A stretch of DNA of 45,593 nucleotides from NCBI RefSeq assembly GCF_001667185.1, contig NZ_LZIC01000015.1:1-45593 (forward strand). The letters run 5' to 3'. The DNA comes from Mycobacterium sp. 852002-50816_SCH5313054-b (lineage in GTDB: Bacteria; Actinomycetota; Actinomycetes; Mycobacteriales; Mycobacteriaceae). Of this stretch, positions 1-9,309 are shown one piece after another (the first letter of the stretch is position 1; each line of letters opens with the position of its first letter). The notes under the pieces are model-generated. The model was not told where the DNA came from, did not search any database, and was given only the letters and a program-made list of their open reading frames with translations. The position numbers and the translations under genes are program-made.

Positions 1-27
1 ATGAGGACACCTCGCGATCACTGGGCT

Positions 28-62
28 GTCCTCTATGTCGGGAGACATCCGTCCTCTATGTC
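28..62. repeat. 12-bp direct repeat with internal inverted repeat, possible IS edge
   Basis: GTCCTCTATGTC occurs perfectly at 28-39 and 51-62. Between and across the copies, ATGTC-ggga-GACAT (35-48) forms an inverted repeat, and GAGGACA at 4-10 is the inverse of TGTCCTC at 27-33. Such stacked direct and inverted repeats resemble the termini of IS481/IS3-type elements. The body of any element would lie left of the window, so this is only a suggestion. Confidence 0.35.
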
Positions 63-172
63 AATGAATCACAGACCTCCGCCCGCACGGTCCTTGACGG
101 GCGCCTCCCAGCCGATGTTTTGTCGCGCATTCCGTGGGTAGTCGCGTTGCACCGCATTCGAAGGAAGACGCC

Positions 173-490
173 TTGGCCACCGCACACGAGCCACCCGAAC
201 CACCCGTCACCGCACAAGCTGTGGAATTCGCCGAACGCAGGGCCGCACAGGCGCGCGAACGTGCCGCGCACGCCGGGCTCTCGGCCGCCCAGAGCATGGC
301 GGCATCCGCGCAGTCCCACCAACGATTCGCAGAGGTGCAAGACGTTTCCGTCGCCCAAGGGGTTTCGGACACAGACGCCCACCGCGAGTCCGCGATCCGG
401 CATCGCGAAGCTGCCGCCGAGGACCGCAGGCTGGCCGAGCAGAAGCGGAAAGAGTCCGAAGCCGACCTGTCTCTGGGCAAAGAGCGGTAA
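173..490 (+). CDS. Small alanine/glutamate-rich hypothetical protein
   Basis: About 105 residues if translation starts at the TTG at 173, which has a good ribosome binding site (AAGGAAG, 161-167) five bases upstream. An in-frame GTG at 134 would add 13 residues but lacks such a site. The protein is hydrophilic, with many Ala, Glu, Arg and Gln residues (for example AERRAAQARERAAHA and HREAAAEDRRLAEQKR), and is probably helical, perhaps a coiled coil. There is no signal peptide or membrane segment. I do not recognise a family beyond short mycobacterial hypothetical proteins. It stands alone, upstream of a 281-bp gap before the reductase gene. No function is proposed. Confidence 0.6.
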   Translation: MATAHEPPEPPVTAQAVEFAERRAAQARERAAHAGLSAAQSMAASAQSHQRFAEVQDVSVAQGVSDTDAHRESAIRHREAAAEDRRLAEQKRKESEADLSLGKER

Positions 491-771
491 ACACCGTTGG
501 CTGCGCCATGAAAGCCCTTGCGTCAACGGATTTGGGGACGACACTAGCCGCTCGAGCTGGCCGGTGCGGTTCGGTATACACAACTTGTCTCGTGTCGAAT
601 GCCGGGCGAACCCGTCGGCAGGGGCGAACGCACTGGCAGTGCCCGCCACGATGCCGCCGACAACGACGACTCAGAGAACACGTGTTTATCGAACGCGGCA
701 GTTGGGAAGCCGAGGGGGAAGCGTGAGCCGACCGGCTCACGGAAATCTCGATCAGACCTCTGGGATGACTT
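491..771. other. Intergenic region, 281 bp, without a convincing gene
   Basis: Short ORFs here have no ribosome binding site or recognisable product. The region carries a palindrome AACACGTGTT at 677-686 and a longer inverted repeat at 722-741, listed separately. It probably holds the promoter of the reductase-desaturase operon. Confidence 0.6.
722..741. promoter_or_regulatory. Perfect 9-bp inverted repeat upstream of reductase-desaturase operon
   Basis: CGTGAGCCG-ac-CGGCTCACG is a perfect palindrome with 9-bp arms and a 2-bp centre, 30 bp before the reductase start at 772. The 2-base centre is too tight for a typical hairpin loop, so a dimeric repressor operator is more likely. Which regulator binds cannot be read from the window. 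Confidence 0.55.
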
Positions 772-1899
772 ATGGTTTCTCCGCTTCGCAGCCTCACCCG
801 ATGGAGCACCGCGCCCGCGAAGGGCGTGCAGACCGCCAAGTCCTGGGTCAACGTGCCGCGTGGGCTGGCCGCCCGCGCGACCACCCCGCTCCTGCCCGAC
901 GACTATCTCAAATTGCTCAACCCGTTGTGGTCGGCGCGGGAGTTGCGCGGCCTCATCGTCGATGTCCGCCCCGAAACCGCCGATTCGGCGACCGTCACGA
1001 TCAAGCCCGGCTGGGGTTTTTCGGGTAGGTACCAGCCGGGCCAGTACGTCGGGATCGGATTGCGGATCGACGGCCGATGGCACTGGCGCTCCTATTCGTT
1101 GACGTCGATCCCGCGCCGCGACAACAAGAACATCACCATCACCGTCAAGGCCACCCCGGAGGGCTTTCTGTCGACCCACCTGGTCAAGGGCGTCAAACCC
1201 GGCACCATCGTGCGGCTTGCGTCCCCCAAGGGCGACTTCGCGCTGCCCGACCCGCCGCCGGCCAAGCTCCTCTTCATCACCGCGGGCAGCGGGATCACCC
1301 CGGTCATGGCGATGCTGCGCACACTCAAATCCCGCGGGCAACAAGCGGACATCGTGCACATCCACTCGGCGCCCAGCGACGACGACGTGATCTTCCACGG
1401 CGAATTGCGCGAACTCGAGAATGCCCAGCCGGGGTATCGACTTCACCTGCAGCTCACCAAAACCCAGGGTCACCTCGAATTCGATCAGCTCGCCGACATC
1501 GTGCCCGACTGGCAGGAGCGCCCGGCGTGGGTCTGCGGCCCGAACTCCCTGCTGGACGCCGCCGAAGAAGCATGGAAAGCCGCGGACTGCGACGATCAGC
1601 TGCACATGGAGCGCTTCACGATCGCGGCCACTGACAAGGGCGGCGAGGGCGGAACCGTCACCTTCGCCATCTCCGACAAGACGATCGAAATCGACGGCGC
1701 GACATCGATTATGGAAGCCGGCGAAAGCGTGGGAATCCAGATGCCGTTCGGGTGCCGGATGGGCATCTGCCAGACCTGCGTGCTCCCGCTGGAGGAAGGG
1801 CACGTGCGTGACGTCAGGTCGGGGACCGAACACGGCGCGGGCGACCGCATTCAAACCTGCATCTCCACTGCATCCGGAAACTGCACCATCAAGATCTGA
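772..1899 (+). CDS. Ferredoxin reductase with C-terminal 2Fe-2S domain (desaturase electron donor)
   Basis: 375 residues. An N-terminal FAD-binding domain carries RSYSLTSIP (about residues 105-113) for flavin binding. The NAD(P)-binding domain has [12 protein letters not shown] (about 174-185). A C-terminal plant-type 2Fe-2S ferredoxin domain has the cysteine pattern CRMGICQTC (about residues 328-336) and a later Cys before the C-terminus. It is therefore a complete one-protein electron chain, NAD(P)H to FAD to 2Fe-2S. The desaturase starts 9 bp downstream, so the two are very likely co-transcribed. In M. tuberculosis a protein of this type (Rv3230c) feeds electrons to the desaturase DesA3 (Rv3229c). 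The same partnership is inferred here from order and domain content. Confidence 0.93.
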   Translation: MVSPLRSLTRWSTAPAKGVQTAKSWVNVPRGLAARATTPLLPDDYLKLLNPLWSARELRGLIVDVRPETADSATVTIKPGWGFSGRYQPGQYVGIGLRIDGRWHWRSYSLTSIPRRDNKNITITVKATPEGFLSTHLVKGVKPGTIVRLASPKGDFALPDPPPAKLLFITAGSGITPVMAMLRTLKSRGQQADIVHIHSAPSDDDVIFHGELRELENAQPGYRLHLQLTKTQGHLEFDQLADIVPDWQERPAWVCGPNSLLDAAEEAWKAADCDDQLHMERFTIAATDKGGEGGTVTFAISDKTIEIDGATSIMEAGESVGIQMPFGCRMGICQTCVLPLEEGHVRDVRSGTEHGAGDRIQTCISTASGNCTIKI

Positions 1900-1908
1900 G
1901 GGAAACTT

Positions 1909-3141
1909 ATGGCAATCACTGATATCAAGGAATACGCACACCTGACGACTGAGGACATCGAGCAGCTCGCCCAGGAGCTGGACGCGATCCGCGCCGACAT
2001 CGAGGAGTCCCGCGGCGAGCGGGACGCCCGCTACATCCGGCGAGCCATCCAGCTGCAGCGCGGCCTGGCCGCCGGTGGTCGAATCGCGTTGTTCGCCAGC
2101 CACAAGAAGCTGGCGTGGCTCACCGGCACCGCGATGCTCGCCAGCGCGAAAATCATCGAGAACATGGAGATCGGCCACAACATCATCCACGGCCAGTGGG
2201 ACTGGATGAACGACCCCGAGATCCACTCGACGGAGTGGGAGTGGGACACCACCTGCCCGAGCGTGCAGTGGAAGCATTCCCACAACTTCGTGCACCACAA
2301 GTACACGAACATCGTGGGCCTCGACGCCGACGTGGGCTACGGCATCATGCGCGTCACTCGCGACGAGCCGTGGGAGCCGTGGATGCTCGGCAACCCGATC
2401 TACAACATGCTGCTGGGCACCTTCTTCCAGTACGGCGTCGCGCTGCACCACATCGAGTCGGCCAAGCTGCGCAAGAAGGAGAAGAGCTATGCCGAGGCGG
2501 CCAAGGACCTGAAGGTGATCGGCAAGAAGGTCGTCAAGCAGGAGGGCAAGGACTACCTGATCTTCCCGGCGCTGACGGGGCGCAACTGGAAGCGCACCAT
2601 CAAGGCCAACATGACCGCCAACCTGATCCGCAACATCTGGGCCTACATGGTGATCTTCTGCGGCCACTTCCCCGACGGCGCGGAGAAGTTCACCGTCGAG
2701 GAGTTCGAGAACGAGACGCAGGGGGAGTGGTACCTGCGCCAGATGCTCGGATCGGCGAACTTCAACGCCGGCCCGCTGATGGCGTTCATGAGCGGCAACC
2801 TCTGCTACCAGATCGAGCACCACCTCTTCCCGGACCTGCCCAGCAATCGCTACGCGGAGATCGCGGTGCGGGTGCGCGAGCTGTGCGACAAGTACGACCT
2901 GCCCTACACCACGGGATCCCTTGGCCGCCAATACCTGCAGACGTTCTGGACGATTCTCAAACTCGCCCTGCCCGACAAGCTTCTGCAGGCGACGCCCGAC
3001 GACGCCCGCGAGACGCGCTCGGAGCTGAAGTTCCGCGTCCGCGAGGGGCTGCGGGAAAGCTTCGTCGATCCCGCCACGGGCAAGCGGCGCGGCCTGCGCA
3101 CCGCCCTGCGGGAGTTGCGGGGGTCCGGGCAGGCGGCGTAG
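1909..3141 (+). CDS. DesA3-like membrane fatty acyl-CoA desaturase
   Basis: 410 residues, resembling mycobacterial DesA3 (stearoyl-CoA delta-9 desaturase). The di-iron histidine boxes are visible: HNIIH (H90, H94), HNFVHH (H125, H129, H130) and QIEHH (Q301-H305). In the third box, the residue before QIEHH is Tyr. As I recall DesA3 of M. tuberculosis, that residue is His there. Hydrophobic stretches around residues 65-85 and 230-250 fit membrane segments. The reductase gene lies 9 bp upstream and is the likely electron donor. The expected product is an unsaturated fatty acyl chain for membrane lipids. Paralogues exist in some mycobacteria, so orthology to desA3 is not certain. Confidence 0.92.
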   Translation: MAITDIKEYAHLTTEDIEQLAQELDAIRADIEESRGERDARYIRRAIQLQRGLAAGGRIALFASHKKLAWLTGTAMLASAKIIENMEIGHNIIHGQWDWMNDPEIHSTEWEWDTTCPSVQWKHSHNFVHHKYTNIVGLDADVGYGIMRVTRDEPWEPWMLGNPIYNMLLGTFFQYGVALHHIESAKLRKKEKSYAEAAKDLKVIGKKVVKQEGKDYLIFPALTGRNWKRTIKANMTANLIRNIWAYMVIFCGHFPDGAEKFTVEEFENETQGEWYLRQMLGSANFNAGPLMAFMSGNLCYQIEHHLFPDLPSNRYAEIAVRVRELCDKYDLPYTTGSLGRQYLQTFWTILKLALPDKLLQATPDDARETRSELKFRVREGLRESFVDPATGKRRGLRTALRELRGSGQAA

Positions 3142-3261
3142 CCGGCACCGTCGCGGTACGAGTACTCGCCCACATCGACACCGGCGCGAAAACGTTCGAG
3201 TAGAGCTCACGGTGGTGTCGATTTCGGCGTGGTCGGCGGCCAGGAGCGCCCGGGTTTGACC

Positions 3262-3280
3262 TTTGGTAAGGCAACCCTTA
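3262..3280. promoter_or_regulatory. IdeR iron box upstream of irtA
   Basis: TTTGGTAAGGCAACCCTTA matches 16 of 19 positions of the mycobacterial IdeR consensus TWAGGTWAGSCTWACCTWA. It lies about 100 bp before the irtA start. IdeR bound to Fe2+ is known to repress siderophore genes through such sites, so irtAB should be induced by iron starvation. Confidence 0.85.
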
Positions 3281-3287
3281 GTTTGTG

Positions 3288-3298
3288 GGTAACTTACC
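3288..3298. promoter_or_regulatory. Second short palindrome next to the iron box
   Basis: GGTAA-c-TTACC is a perfect 5-bp-arm palindrome, 7 bp after the iron box. Its TTACC arm resembles IdeR half sites, but the full 19-bp consensus is not met. It may be an auxiliary IdeR contact or chance. Confidence 0.3.
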
Positions 3299-3377
3299 TA
3301 CTCGGAGGGTGCTGAATGCAGTCGGTTGCGTCTCGTCGGGGCGGCCGCGCCGAACCCTGCACCGGGCAGGACCGCTG

Positions 3378-5936
3378 ATGGCGCGCGGCCTTCAGGGGGT
3401 GATGCTGCGCAGTTTCGGCGCGCGCGACCACATCGCGACCGTGATCGAAACGGTCCGCATCGCACCGCATTTCGTGCGGATTCGGATGGAGTCGGCCACC
3501 CTGTTCGAGGACGCGGAGGCCGAACCCGCGGCGTGGCTGCGGTTCTGGTTTCCCGACCCCGACGGGTCGGCCACCGAGTTCCAGCGCGCGTACACGATCT
3601 CGGAGGCGGACGTCGCCGCGGGCCGCTTTGCGGTCGACGTCGTGCTGCACGAGCCGGCGGGACCCGCGTCGTTATGGGCGCGCACCGTGGGGCCGGGCGA
3701 GGCGATCGCGGTGATGTCCCTGATGGGCTCGTCGCGTTTCGACGCGCCCGGCGAGCAGCCGGCCGGCTATCTGCTGATCGGCGACTCGGCGTCGATTCCC
3801 GGGATCAACGGCATCGTGGGCACCGTCCCCGACGACGTCCCGATCGAGATGTACCTCGAGCAGCACGACGGCAACGACACGCTGATCCCGCTCGCGGAAC
3901 ACCCCCGGCTGCGGGTGCACTGGGTGGCGCGCCGCGACGAGAGGTCGCTGGCCGCGGCGATCGAGAGCCGGGACTGGTCGAACTGGTATGCGTGGGCCAC
4001 GCCGGAGGCCACGACGCTCAAGCATGTCCGGACCCGGCTGCGCGACGAGTTCGGGTTCCCCAAGTCCGAGATCCACGCCCAGGCCTACTGGAGCGCGGGA
4101 CGGGCGATGGGCACCAGCCGCGGTGACGAGCCGGAAAGCGTTGCGCCACAAGACGAACCATCGCCACCGGTGCCCGCGGCGCCGGCGAAGGGCAACTGGC
4201 GCGCCCAGGCCGCGGGCCGGCTGCTGGCGCCGCTGCGGTCGGCGTTGATTCTCTCGGGCGTGCTGCAGGCCGTGATCACGCTGCTGCAGCTCGCGCCGTT
4301 CGTGCTCCTGGTCGAGCTGGCCCGGCTCTTGGCGTCGGGCGCCGGGGCGCCCCGGCTGTGGACGGTGGGCATCGCGGCCGTCACGCTGCTGGGCGCCGGT
4401 ACGGTTCTCGGCGCCGCCCTGACGCTGTGGCTGCACGTCGTCGATGCGCGTTTCGCAAACGACTTGCGCACAAGGCTTTTGACCAAGCTCTCCCGGTTGC
4501 CGCTGGGCTGGTTCACCGCCCGCGGATCGGGGTCGATCAAGCAGCTGCTGGCCGACGACACGCTGTCCCTGCACTATCTGGTCACCCACGCGATACCGGA
4601 CGCGGTCGCCGCGGTCGTCGCCCCGGTGGCGGTGCTGCTCTATCTGTTCGCCGTCGACTGGCGGGTGGCGCTGGTCCTGTTCGTGCCCGTCCTGGTCTAT
4701 CTGGTGCTGACGTCGTCGATCACCATCCAGTCGGGCCCGCGCATCCCGCAATCGCAGCGCTGGGCGGAGCGGATGAGCGGGGAGGCCGGCGCGTATCTCG
4801 AGGGACAGCCGGTGATCCGGGTCTTCGGCGGCGCCGCGGCGTCCAGCTTCCGCCGCCGCCTCGACGAGTACGTCGGTTTCCTGGTGGCCTGGCAGCGTCC
4901 CCTCGCCGGGAAGAAAACGCTGATGGATCTGGTCACCCGCCCCGCGACGTTCCTGTGGCTCATCGCGTTGACGGGCACCCTGCTGGTGGTTGCCGGGCGG
5001 ATGGATCCGGTCGACCTCCTGTCGTTCCTGTTGCTGGGCACCACCTTCGGCGCGCGCCTGCTGGGCATCGCCTATGGGCTCGGTGGCATCCGCGCCGGGA
5101 CGCTGGCGGCCCGACGGCTGCAGAACACCCTCGACGAGCCCGAGCTCGAAGTGCGACGGCCCGATGCGCCGAAAGCCGACCCCGGGGCGACGGTGGTGTT
5201 CGATCGGGTCAGCTTCGGTTATCGCCCGGGTGTCCCGGTGATCGAGGACGTGTCGCTGACGCTGCGGCCCGGCACCGTCACCGCGCTCGTCGGCCCGTCG
5301 GGCTCCGGGAAGTCGACCCTGGCCGCGCTGCTCGCCCGGTTCCACGACGTCGAACAGGGCGCGATACGCGTTGGCGGGCAAGATATTCGATCGCTGACCG
5401 CCGACGAACTCTACACGCGCGTCGGTTTCGTCCTGCAGGAGACGCAACTCGTGCACGGCACCGTCGCGCAGAACATCGCGCTGGCGGTGCCGGACGCCAC
5501 CGCCGAACGAATCGAGGCCGCGGCGCGCGAGGCCCAGATCCACGACCGCATCATGCGGCTGCCGCAGGGCTACGACACCGTGCTGGGCGCCGGCGCCGGG
5601 CTGTCGGGCGGCGAACGCCAGCGGCTCACCATCGCCCGCGCCATCCTCGCCGATACCCCGGTGCTCATCCTCGACGAGGCGACGGCGTTCGCCGATCCGG
5701 AATCGGAATACCTTGTGCAGCAAGCGCTCAACCGGCTCACCCGGGAGCGCACCGTGCTGGTCATCGCCCATCGGCTGCATACCGTCACCCGAGCCGACCA
5801 GATCGTCGTGCTCGATCACGGCGGGATCGCCGAACGCGGCACCCACGACGAGTTGCTCGCCGCGGACGGACGCTACCGGCGGCTGTGGGACACCGGCCTG
5901 CTTCCGGCGGCCGCGGCCCGGGAGGGGGCGCGATGA
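3378..5936 (+). CDS. irtA: IrtA: siderophore-interacting FAD domain fused to ABC exporter-fold importer subunit
   Basis: 852 residues, close to the 859 of M. tuberculosis IrtA. The ATG at 3378 is chosen because the protein then begins [13 protein letters not shown] like the known protein, with GGCAGG upstream. Residues 1 to about 245 are the siderophore-interaction domain (RAYTISEAD flavin motif), which reduces ferric siderophore on the cytoplasmic side. Residues about 280-600 form six membrane helices. The nucleotide-binding domain has Walker [10 protein letters not shown] (from residue 639), signature LSGGERQR (from 742) and Walker B VLILDEA (762-768). IrtA pairs with IrtB to import carboxymycobactin or mycobactin iron. 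The irtB start overlaps its stop (ATGA). Confidence 0.97.
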   Translation: MARGLQGVMLRSFGARDHIATVIETVRIAPHFVRIRMESATLFEDAEAEPAAWLRFWFPDPDGSATEFQRAYTISEADVAAGRFAVDVVLHEPAGPASLWARTVGPGEAIAVMSLMGSSRFDAPGEQPAGYLLIGDSASIPGINGIVGTVPDDVPIEMYLEQHDGNDTLIPLAEHPRLRVHWVARRDERSLAAAIESRDWSNWYAWATPEATTLKHVRTRLRDEFGFPKSEIHAQAYWSAGRAMGTSRGDEPESVAPQDEPSPPVPAAPAKGNWRAQAAGRLLAPLRSALILSGVLQAVITLLQLAPFVLLVELARLLASGAGAPRLWTVGIAAVTLLGAGTVLGAALTLWLHVVDARFANDLRTRLLTKLSRLPLGWFTARGSGSIKQLLADDTLSLHYLVTHAIPDAVAAVVAPVAVLLYLFAVDWRVALVLFVPVLVYLVLTSSITIQSGPRIPQSQRWAERMSGEAGAYLEGQPVIRVFGGAAASSFRRRLDEYVGFLVAWQRPLAGKKTLMDLVTRPATFLWLIALTGTLLVVAGRMDPVDLLSFLLLGTTFGARLLGIAYGLGGIRAGTLAARRLQNTLDEPELEVRRPDAPKADPGATVVFDRVSFGYRPGVPVIEDVSLTLRPGTVTALVGPSGSGKSTLAALLARFHDVEQGAIRVGGQDIRSLTADELYTRVGFVLQETQLVHGTVAQNIALAVPDATAERIEAAAREAQIHDRIMRLPQGYDTVLGAGAGLSGGERQRLTIARAILADTPVLILDEATAFADPESEYLVQQALNRLTRERTVLVIAHRLHTVTRADQIVVLDHGGIAERGTHDELLAADGRYRRLWDTGLLPAAAAREGAR

Positions 5937-7669
5937 TCAGGACCTGGATCGGGCTCGTCCCCCCAGACCGCCGCGGCAAGCTGATCGCCTACACCGCGCT
6001 CGCCCTGATCTCGGTGGCGGTGCGGGCGGTCGCCACGGTGCTGCTGGTTCCGCTGGTGGGCGCGCTGTTCGACGCACCCCACCGCGCGCCGGTGTGGCTG
6101 GGCTGGCTCACCGTCGCGACCGTGGCGGGGTGGGTGATCGACACCGCGACCGCGCGCATCGGCTTCGACCTGGGCTTCGCCGTGCTCGATCACAGCCAGC
6201 ACGACGTGGCGGACCGGCTTCCGGACGTCCGGCTCGACTGGTTCACCGCCGACAACACCGCGACCGCACGGCAAGCGATCGCCGCAACGGGACCCGAACT
6301 CGTCGGCCTGGCGGTCAACCTGCTGACGCCGCTGGCCACCGCGATCCTGCTGCCGGCGGCCATCGCGCTGGCCCTACTGCCGGTGTCCTGGCAGCTCGGT
6401 GCGGCCGCCCTGGGCGGCGTGCCGCTGCTGCTGGGCGCGCTGTGGGCCTCCGCGCGGCTCGCGCGCCGCGCCGACGGCGCCGCCGCCGAGGCCAACACCG
6501 CGCTCACCGAGCGCATCATCGAGTTCGCCCGGACCCAGCAGGCGTTGCGCGCCGCGCGCCGCGCCGAGCCGGCCCGCAGCCTGGTCGGCGACGCGCTCGC
6601 CGCCCAGCGCGGTGCGACGATGCGGTTGCTGTCCATGCAGGTGCCCGGCCAGCTGCTGTTCAGCCTCGCCAGCCAGCTGGCCCTCATCCTGCTGGCGGGG
6701 GCGACGACGGCGCTGACGATCGGCGGCACGCTCACCGTGCCGGAGGCCATCGCGTTGATCGTCGTGATCGCCCGCTACCTCGAGCCGTTCACCACCATCA
6801 GCGAGCTTGCCCCGGCGCTGGAGAGCACCCGCGCGACGCTGGACCGCATCCGTTGCGTGCTCACCGCGCCGGTCCTGAAGGCCGGCGCCGCAGCGCTGCC
6901 CGACGGCGCGGCGGCCCCGCGCATCGATTTCGACAACGTCACCTTCGGCTACGGGGATTCCACGCGGCCGGTGCTGGACGGCGTGAGCTTCTCGTTGCGG
7001 CCCGGGAGCGCCACGGCGATCGTCGGCCCCTCCGGCTCCGGCAAGAGCACCGTCCTGGCGCTCATCGCCGGCCTGCACGAGCCCTCCCGGGGCCGCGTGC
7101 TGATCGACGGCGTGGACGCGGCGACGCTCGATGCCGAGGCGCGGCGCGCGGCCGCCAGTGTCGTGTTCCAGCACCCGTACCTGTTTCACGGCACTATCCG
7201 CGAAAACGTCTTCGCGGGAAACCCGTCCGCCGGCGATGCGCAGTTCGAGCGGGCGGTGGCGCTGGCGCGGGTCGACGAACTCACCGGCCGGTTGCCCGAC
7301 GGCGCCCACACGATCGTCGGCGAGGCGGGGTCGACGCTGTCCGGCGGTGAACGGCAACGGGTCAGCATCGCGCGCGCTTTGCTCAAGGCCGCGCCGATCC
7401 TGCTGGTCGACGAGGCGACCAGCGCCCTGGACACCGAGAACGAGGCGGCGGTGGTCGACGCGCTCACTGCCGACCCGCAGGCGCGCACCCGGGTGATCGT
7501 CGCTCACCGCCTGGCCAGCATCCGGCACGCCGACAGAGTTTTGTTCCTGGACAACGGCCGAGTGGTCGAGGACGGCACGGTCGACGAACTGCTCGCCGCG
7601 GGCGGGCGTTTCGACGAATTCTGGCGACAGCAGCACGATGCCGCGGATTGGCGGATCGTCGCCGAGTAA
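5933..7669 (+). CDS. irtB: IrtB: ABC transporter subunit of the mycobactin importer
   Basis: 578 residues, nearly identical in length to M. tuberculosis IrtB. The ATG at 5933 overlaps the irtA stop by 4 bp, implying translational coupling. Residues 1 to about 310 contain the six-helix membrane domain. The nucleotide-binding domain shows Walker [10 protein letters not shown] (from residue 365), signature LSGGERQRV, Walker B ILLVDEAT and the H-loop VIVAHRLAS. It has no siderophore-interaction domain, as expected for the smaller half of the heterodimer. Regulation should be shared with irtA through the iron box. No mycobactin synthesis genes are in the window. Confidence 0.97.
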   Translation: MIRTWIGLVPPDRRGKLIAYTALALISVAVRAVATVLLVPLVGALFDAPHRAPVWLGWLTVATVAGWVIDTATARIGFDLGFAVLDHSQHDVADRLPDVRLDWFTADNTATARQAIAATGPELVGLAVNLLTPLATAILLPAAIALALLPVSWQLGAAALGGVPLLLGALWASARLARRADGAAAEANTALTERIIEFARTQQALRAARRAEPARSLVGDALAAQRGATMRLLSMQVPGQLLFSLASQLALILLAGATTALTIGGTLTVPEAIALIVVIARYLEPFTTISELAPALESTRATLDRIRCVLTAPVLKAGAAALPDGAAAPRIDFDNVTFGYGDSTRPVLDGVSFSLRPGSATAIVGPSGSGKSTVLALIAGLHEPSRGRVLIDGVDAATLDAEARRAAASVVFQHPYLFHGTIRENVFAGNPSAGDAQFERAVALARVDELTGRLPDGAHTIVGEAGSTLSGGERQRVSIARALLKAAPILLVDEATSALDTENEAAVVDALTADPQARTRVIVAHRLASIRHADRVLFLDNGRVVEDGTVDELLAAGGRFDEFWRQQHDAADWRIVAE

Positions 7670-7693
7670 GTCGGCATAGCCGGCTGCGGCGCT

Positions 7694-7712
7694 TGCCGTA
7701 TGCCTTACAGTT
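7694..7712. promoter_or_regulatory. Weak candidate site for the shared 19-bp TetR-type motif
   Basis: TGCCGTAT-gcc-TTACAGTT matches the perfect palindrome at 43646-43664 at 12 of 16 arm positions (right arm 7 of 8). It lies 41 bp before the phosphotransferase start. It is the least certain of the five sites, because the gene is remote from the others. Confidence 0.3.
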
Positions 7713-7752
7713 AGGCGGTCGGTCGAGGGTCGGGAGTGCTGGAGGCGTGCAT

Positions 7753-8829
7753 ATGAGTGCTGTGGTGTCCATTCCGCGGTATCCCGGCGACGTGACCCCC
7801 GAATGGCTTTCGGCAGCTCTTACCGGCCGCGGCACACCCGTCGAGGTCTCCGACGTCGAGGTGGCTGCCATCGGCACCGGCCAGACCGGCGCGACCTACC
7901 GCGTGACGGCCAGGTATGCGACGGATCCGGGCGACCTGCCCCAGACCTTCGTGATCAAGCTGCCGGCCCAGGACGACGCCGTGCGCGACCGCGTCGTCAT
8001 CGGATATCGCAGCGAATGCGCGTTCTATTCGTCGGTGGCCGATCGGGTGCGGGTGCCGACGCCGGAATGCTTCTACTGCGAGATCAGCGAGGACGCAATG
8101 GATTTCGCCCTGCTGCTCGCCGATCAAGCGCCGGCGGTGCAGGGCGATCAGCTCGCCGGCTGCGGCGAAGCCGAAGCGCACCTCGCGGTGACGGCGCTGG
8201 CCGGCCTGCACGCGCCCAGCTGGTGCGATCCGGTCTGGCTGGATTTCGAAGGTATCGGCTTTGGCCGGCCCGACGAAGCCGGGGCCAGCGGCATGGGCGA
8301 GGTGGCGAAGATGAGCGCCGACATCACGCTCGAGAAGCTGGGCGATCGAATGACCCCGGAGGACCATGAGACCTTCAGTGCGGCAATGGGTTTGGTGGCG
8401 CCGTGGCTGCTGGCCGAGTACGACCGCTTTGCCTTGCTGCACGGCGACTATCGGCTGGACAACATGCTGTTCGATCCGGACCGAACGCGGGTCAGCGTGG
8501 TCGACTGGCAGACCCTCGGCGTGGGCCTGCCGGCCAGGGATCTCGCCTACTTCACCGCGACCAGCCTGAATCCGCAGCTGCGGGCGCGCATCGAAGAAGA
8601 CCTCGTCGCCGCCTACCACCGAGCGCTATTGCGTTCCGGGGTCAGCGGCTACGACCGAGAAAGCTGCTGGCGTGATTACCGGCTCGGGGTGTTGCAGGCG
8701 CCCCTGATCTCGGCGCTGGGATTCGCGTTCGCCGCAGCCACCGAGCGCGGCGACGACATGGTGCTGGCCATGCTCAGCCGCGGCTGCCGGGCGATCCGCG
8801 AACTGGGCACGCTGGAGTTGATCGGTTAG
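7753..8829 (+). CDS. APH/ecdysteroid-kinase-like phosphotransferase family protein
   Basis: 358 residues. The ATG at 7753 has GGAGG (7741-7745) at good spacing. The kinase-like catalytic loop is HGDYRLDN, with H230, G231 and D232, followed by VVDWQTLG, which supplies the metal-binding Asp. These are the two hallmarks of the aminoglycoside phosphotransferase/choline kinase fold. In actinobacteria such proteins often sit beside acyl-CoA dehydrogenase and FadD genes and are not antibiotic-resistance genes. The substrate here is unknown, possibly a small alcohol or lipid. The end overlaps the convergent PPOX gene by 4 bp. Confidence 0.9.
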   Translation: MSAVVSIPRYPGDVTPEWLSAALTGRGTPVEVSDVEVAAIGTGQTGATYRVTARYATDPGDLPQTFVIKLPAQDDAVRDRVVIGYRSECAFYSSVADRVRVPTPECFYCEISEDAMDFALLLADQAPAVQGDQLAGCGEAEAHLAVTALAGLHAPSWCDPVWLDFEGIGFGRPDEAGASGMGEVAKMSADITLEKLGDRMTPEDHETFSAAMGLVAPWLLAEYDRFALLHGDYRLDNMLFDPDRTRVSVVDWQTLGVGLPARDLAYFTATSLNPQLRARIEEDLVAAYHRALLRSGVSGYDRESCWRDYRLGVLQAPLISALGFAFAAATERGDDMVLAMLSRGCRAIRELGTLELIG

Positions 8830-9251
8830 AGGTCGCCGGTGAAATCGGCGGACAACCACTTGTCGGGCCGGATGGTGAAGAGCACCTCCTCGACGCCCTC
8901 CATGCTGCTCACGAACGCCCGGCCGCCTTCCTCGCCGAGGTAACGGATGGCGATGGCTTCCTGCACGTCCGACGGGGCCGAAGTGGTGGTGTCGACGACG
9001 CTGCCTTCGACCACCACGTACTGATACGGCGGCTCCTCGCGCTGGACCACCAGCGTCACCGCGCCGGCCCGCTCGATGAGCCCGGCCTTGCGACTGGAGG
9101 ACCCGGTCATGATCCGGATGTTCCCGCCGGGCGTGTAGTCGTACCAGATCGGGACGCTGGCCGGCGGCCGCCCGTCGGCGGCGACGGACAGCACCGCGAC
9201 GTGCTTGTCGGCGAGAAACTCCTGACGTTCGGCTTCGCTGAAACTCCTCAT
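8826..9251 (-). CDS. Pyridoxamine 5'-phosphate oxidase-fold flavin/F420-binding protein
   Basis: 141 residues from the ATG at 9251. The split-barrel signature is seen as AVLSVAADGRPPASVPIWYDY near residues 17-37, then a strand pattern IRIMTGSSSRKAGLIERAG and VTLVVQREEPPYQYVVVEG. This is the PPOX class that binds FMN or F420, often annotated in mycobacteria as F420-dependent. Such proteins reduce or sequester small substrates, and the substrate cannot be told. An in-frame upstream extension exists, but the alignment-like start MRSFSEAERQ fits the fold better. The stop overlaps the phosphotransferase stop tail to tail. Confidence 0.88.
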   Translation of the reverse strand: MRSFSEAERQEFLADKHVAVLSVAADGRPPASVPIWYDYTPGGNIRIMTGSSSRKAGLIERAGAVTLVVQREEPPYQYVVVEGSVVDTTTSAPSDVQEAIAIRYLGEEGGRAFVSSMEGVEEVLFTIRPDKWLSADFTGDL

Positions 9252-9309
9252 GGGCACTACGAACGCCGGACCGCGAGAGCTATTCCCTTCTGGTCCCGGC
9301 GCGCCTCGA

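Noticed and set aside
677..686. AACACGTGTT as a KstR operator
   Set aside because: The spacer between AAC and GTT is four bases, not two, and flanking positions do not fit.
544..3210. Long minus-strand ORF of 888 codons opposite the reductase and desaturase
   Set aside because: It is antisense to two clear genes with conserved catalytic motifs; its composition is Arg/Ala/Gly/Asp-rich, as expected for the mirror of GC-rich coding DNA.
3672..5846. Minus-strand ORF of 724 codons opposite irtA
   Set aside because: irtA on the plus strand carries complete ABC-transporter motifs; the antisense reading has no recognisable domain.
7753..8829. Aminoglycoside resistance gene
   Set aside because: The APH-type fold is shared by many metabolic kinases, and nothing in the sequence or context points to drug resistance.
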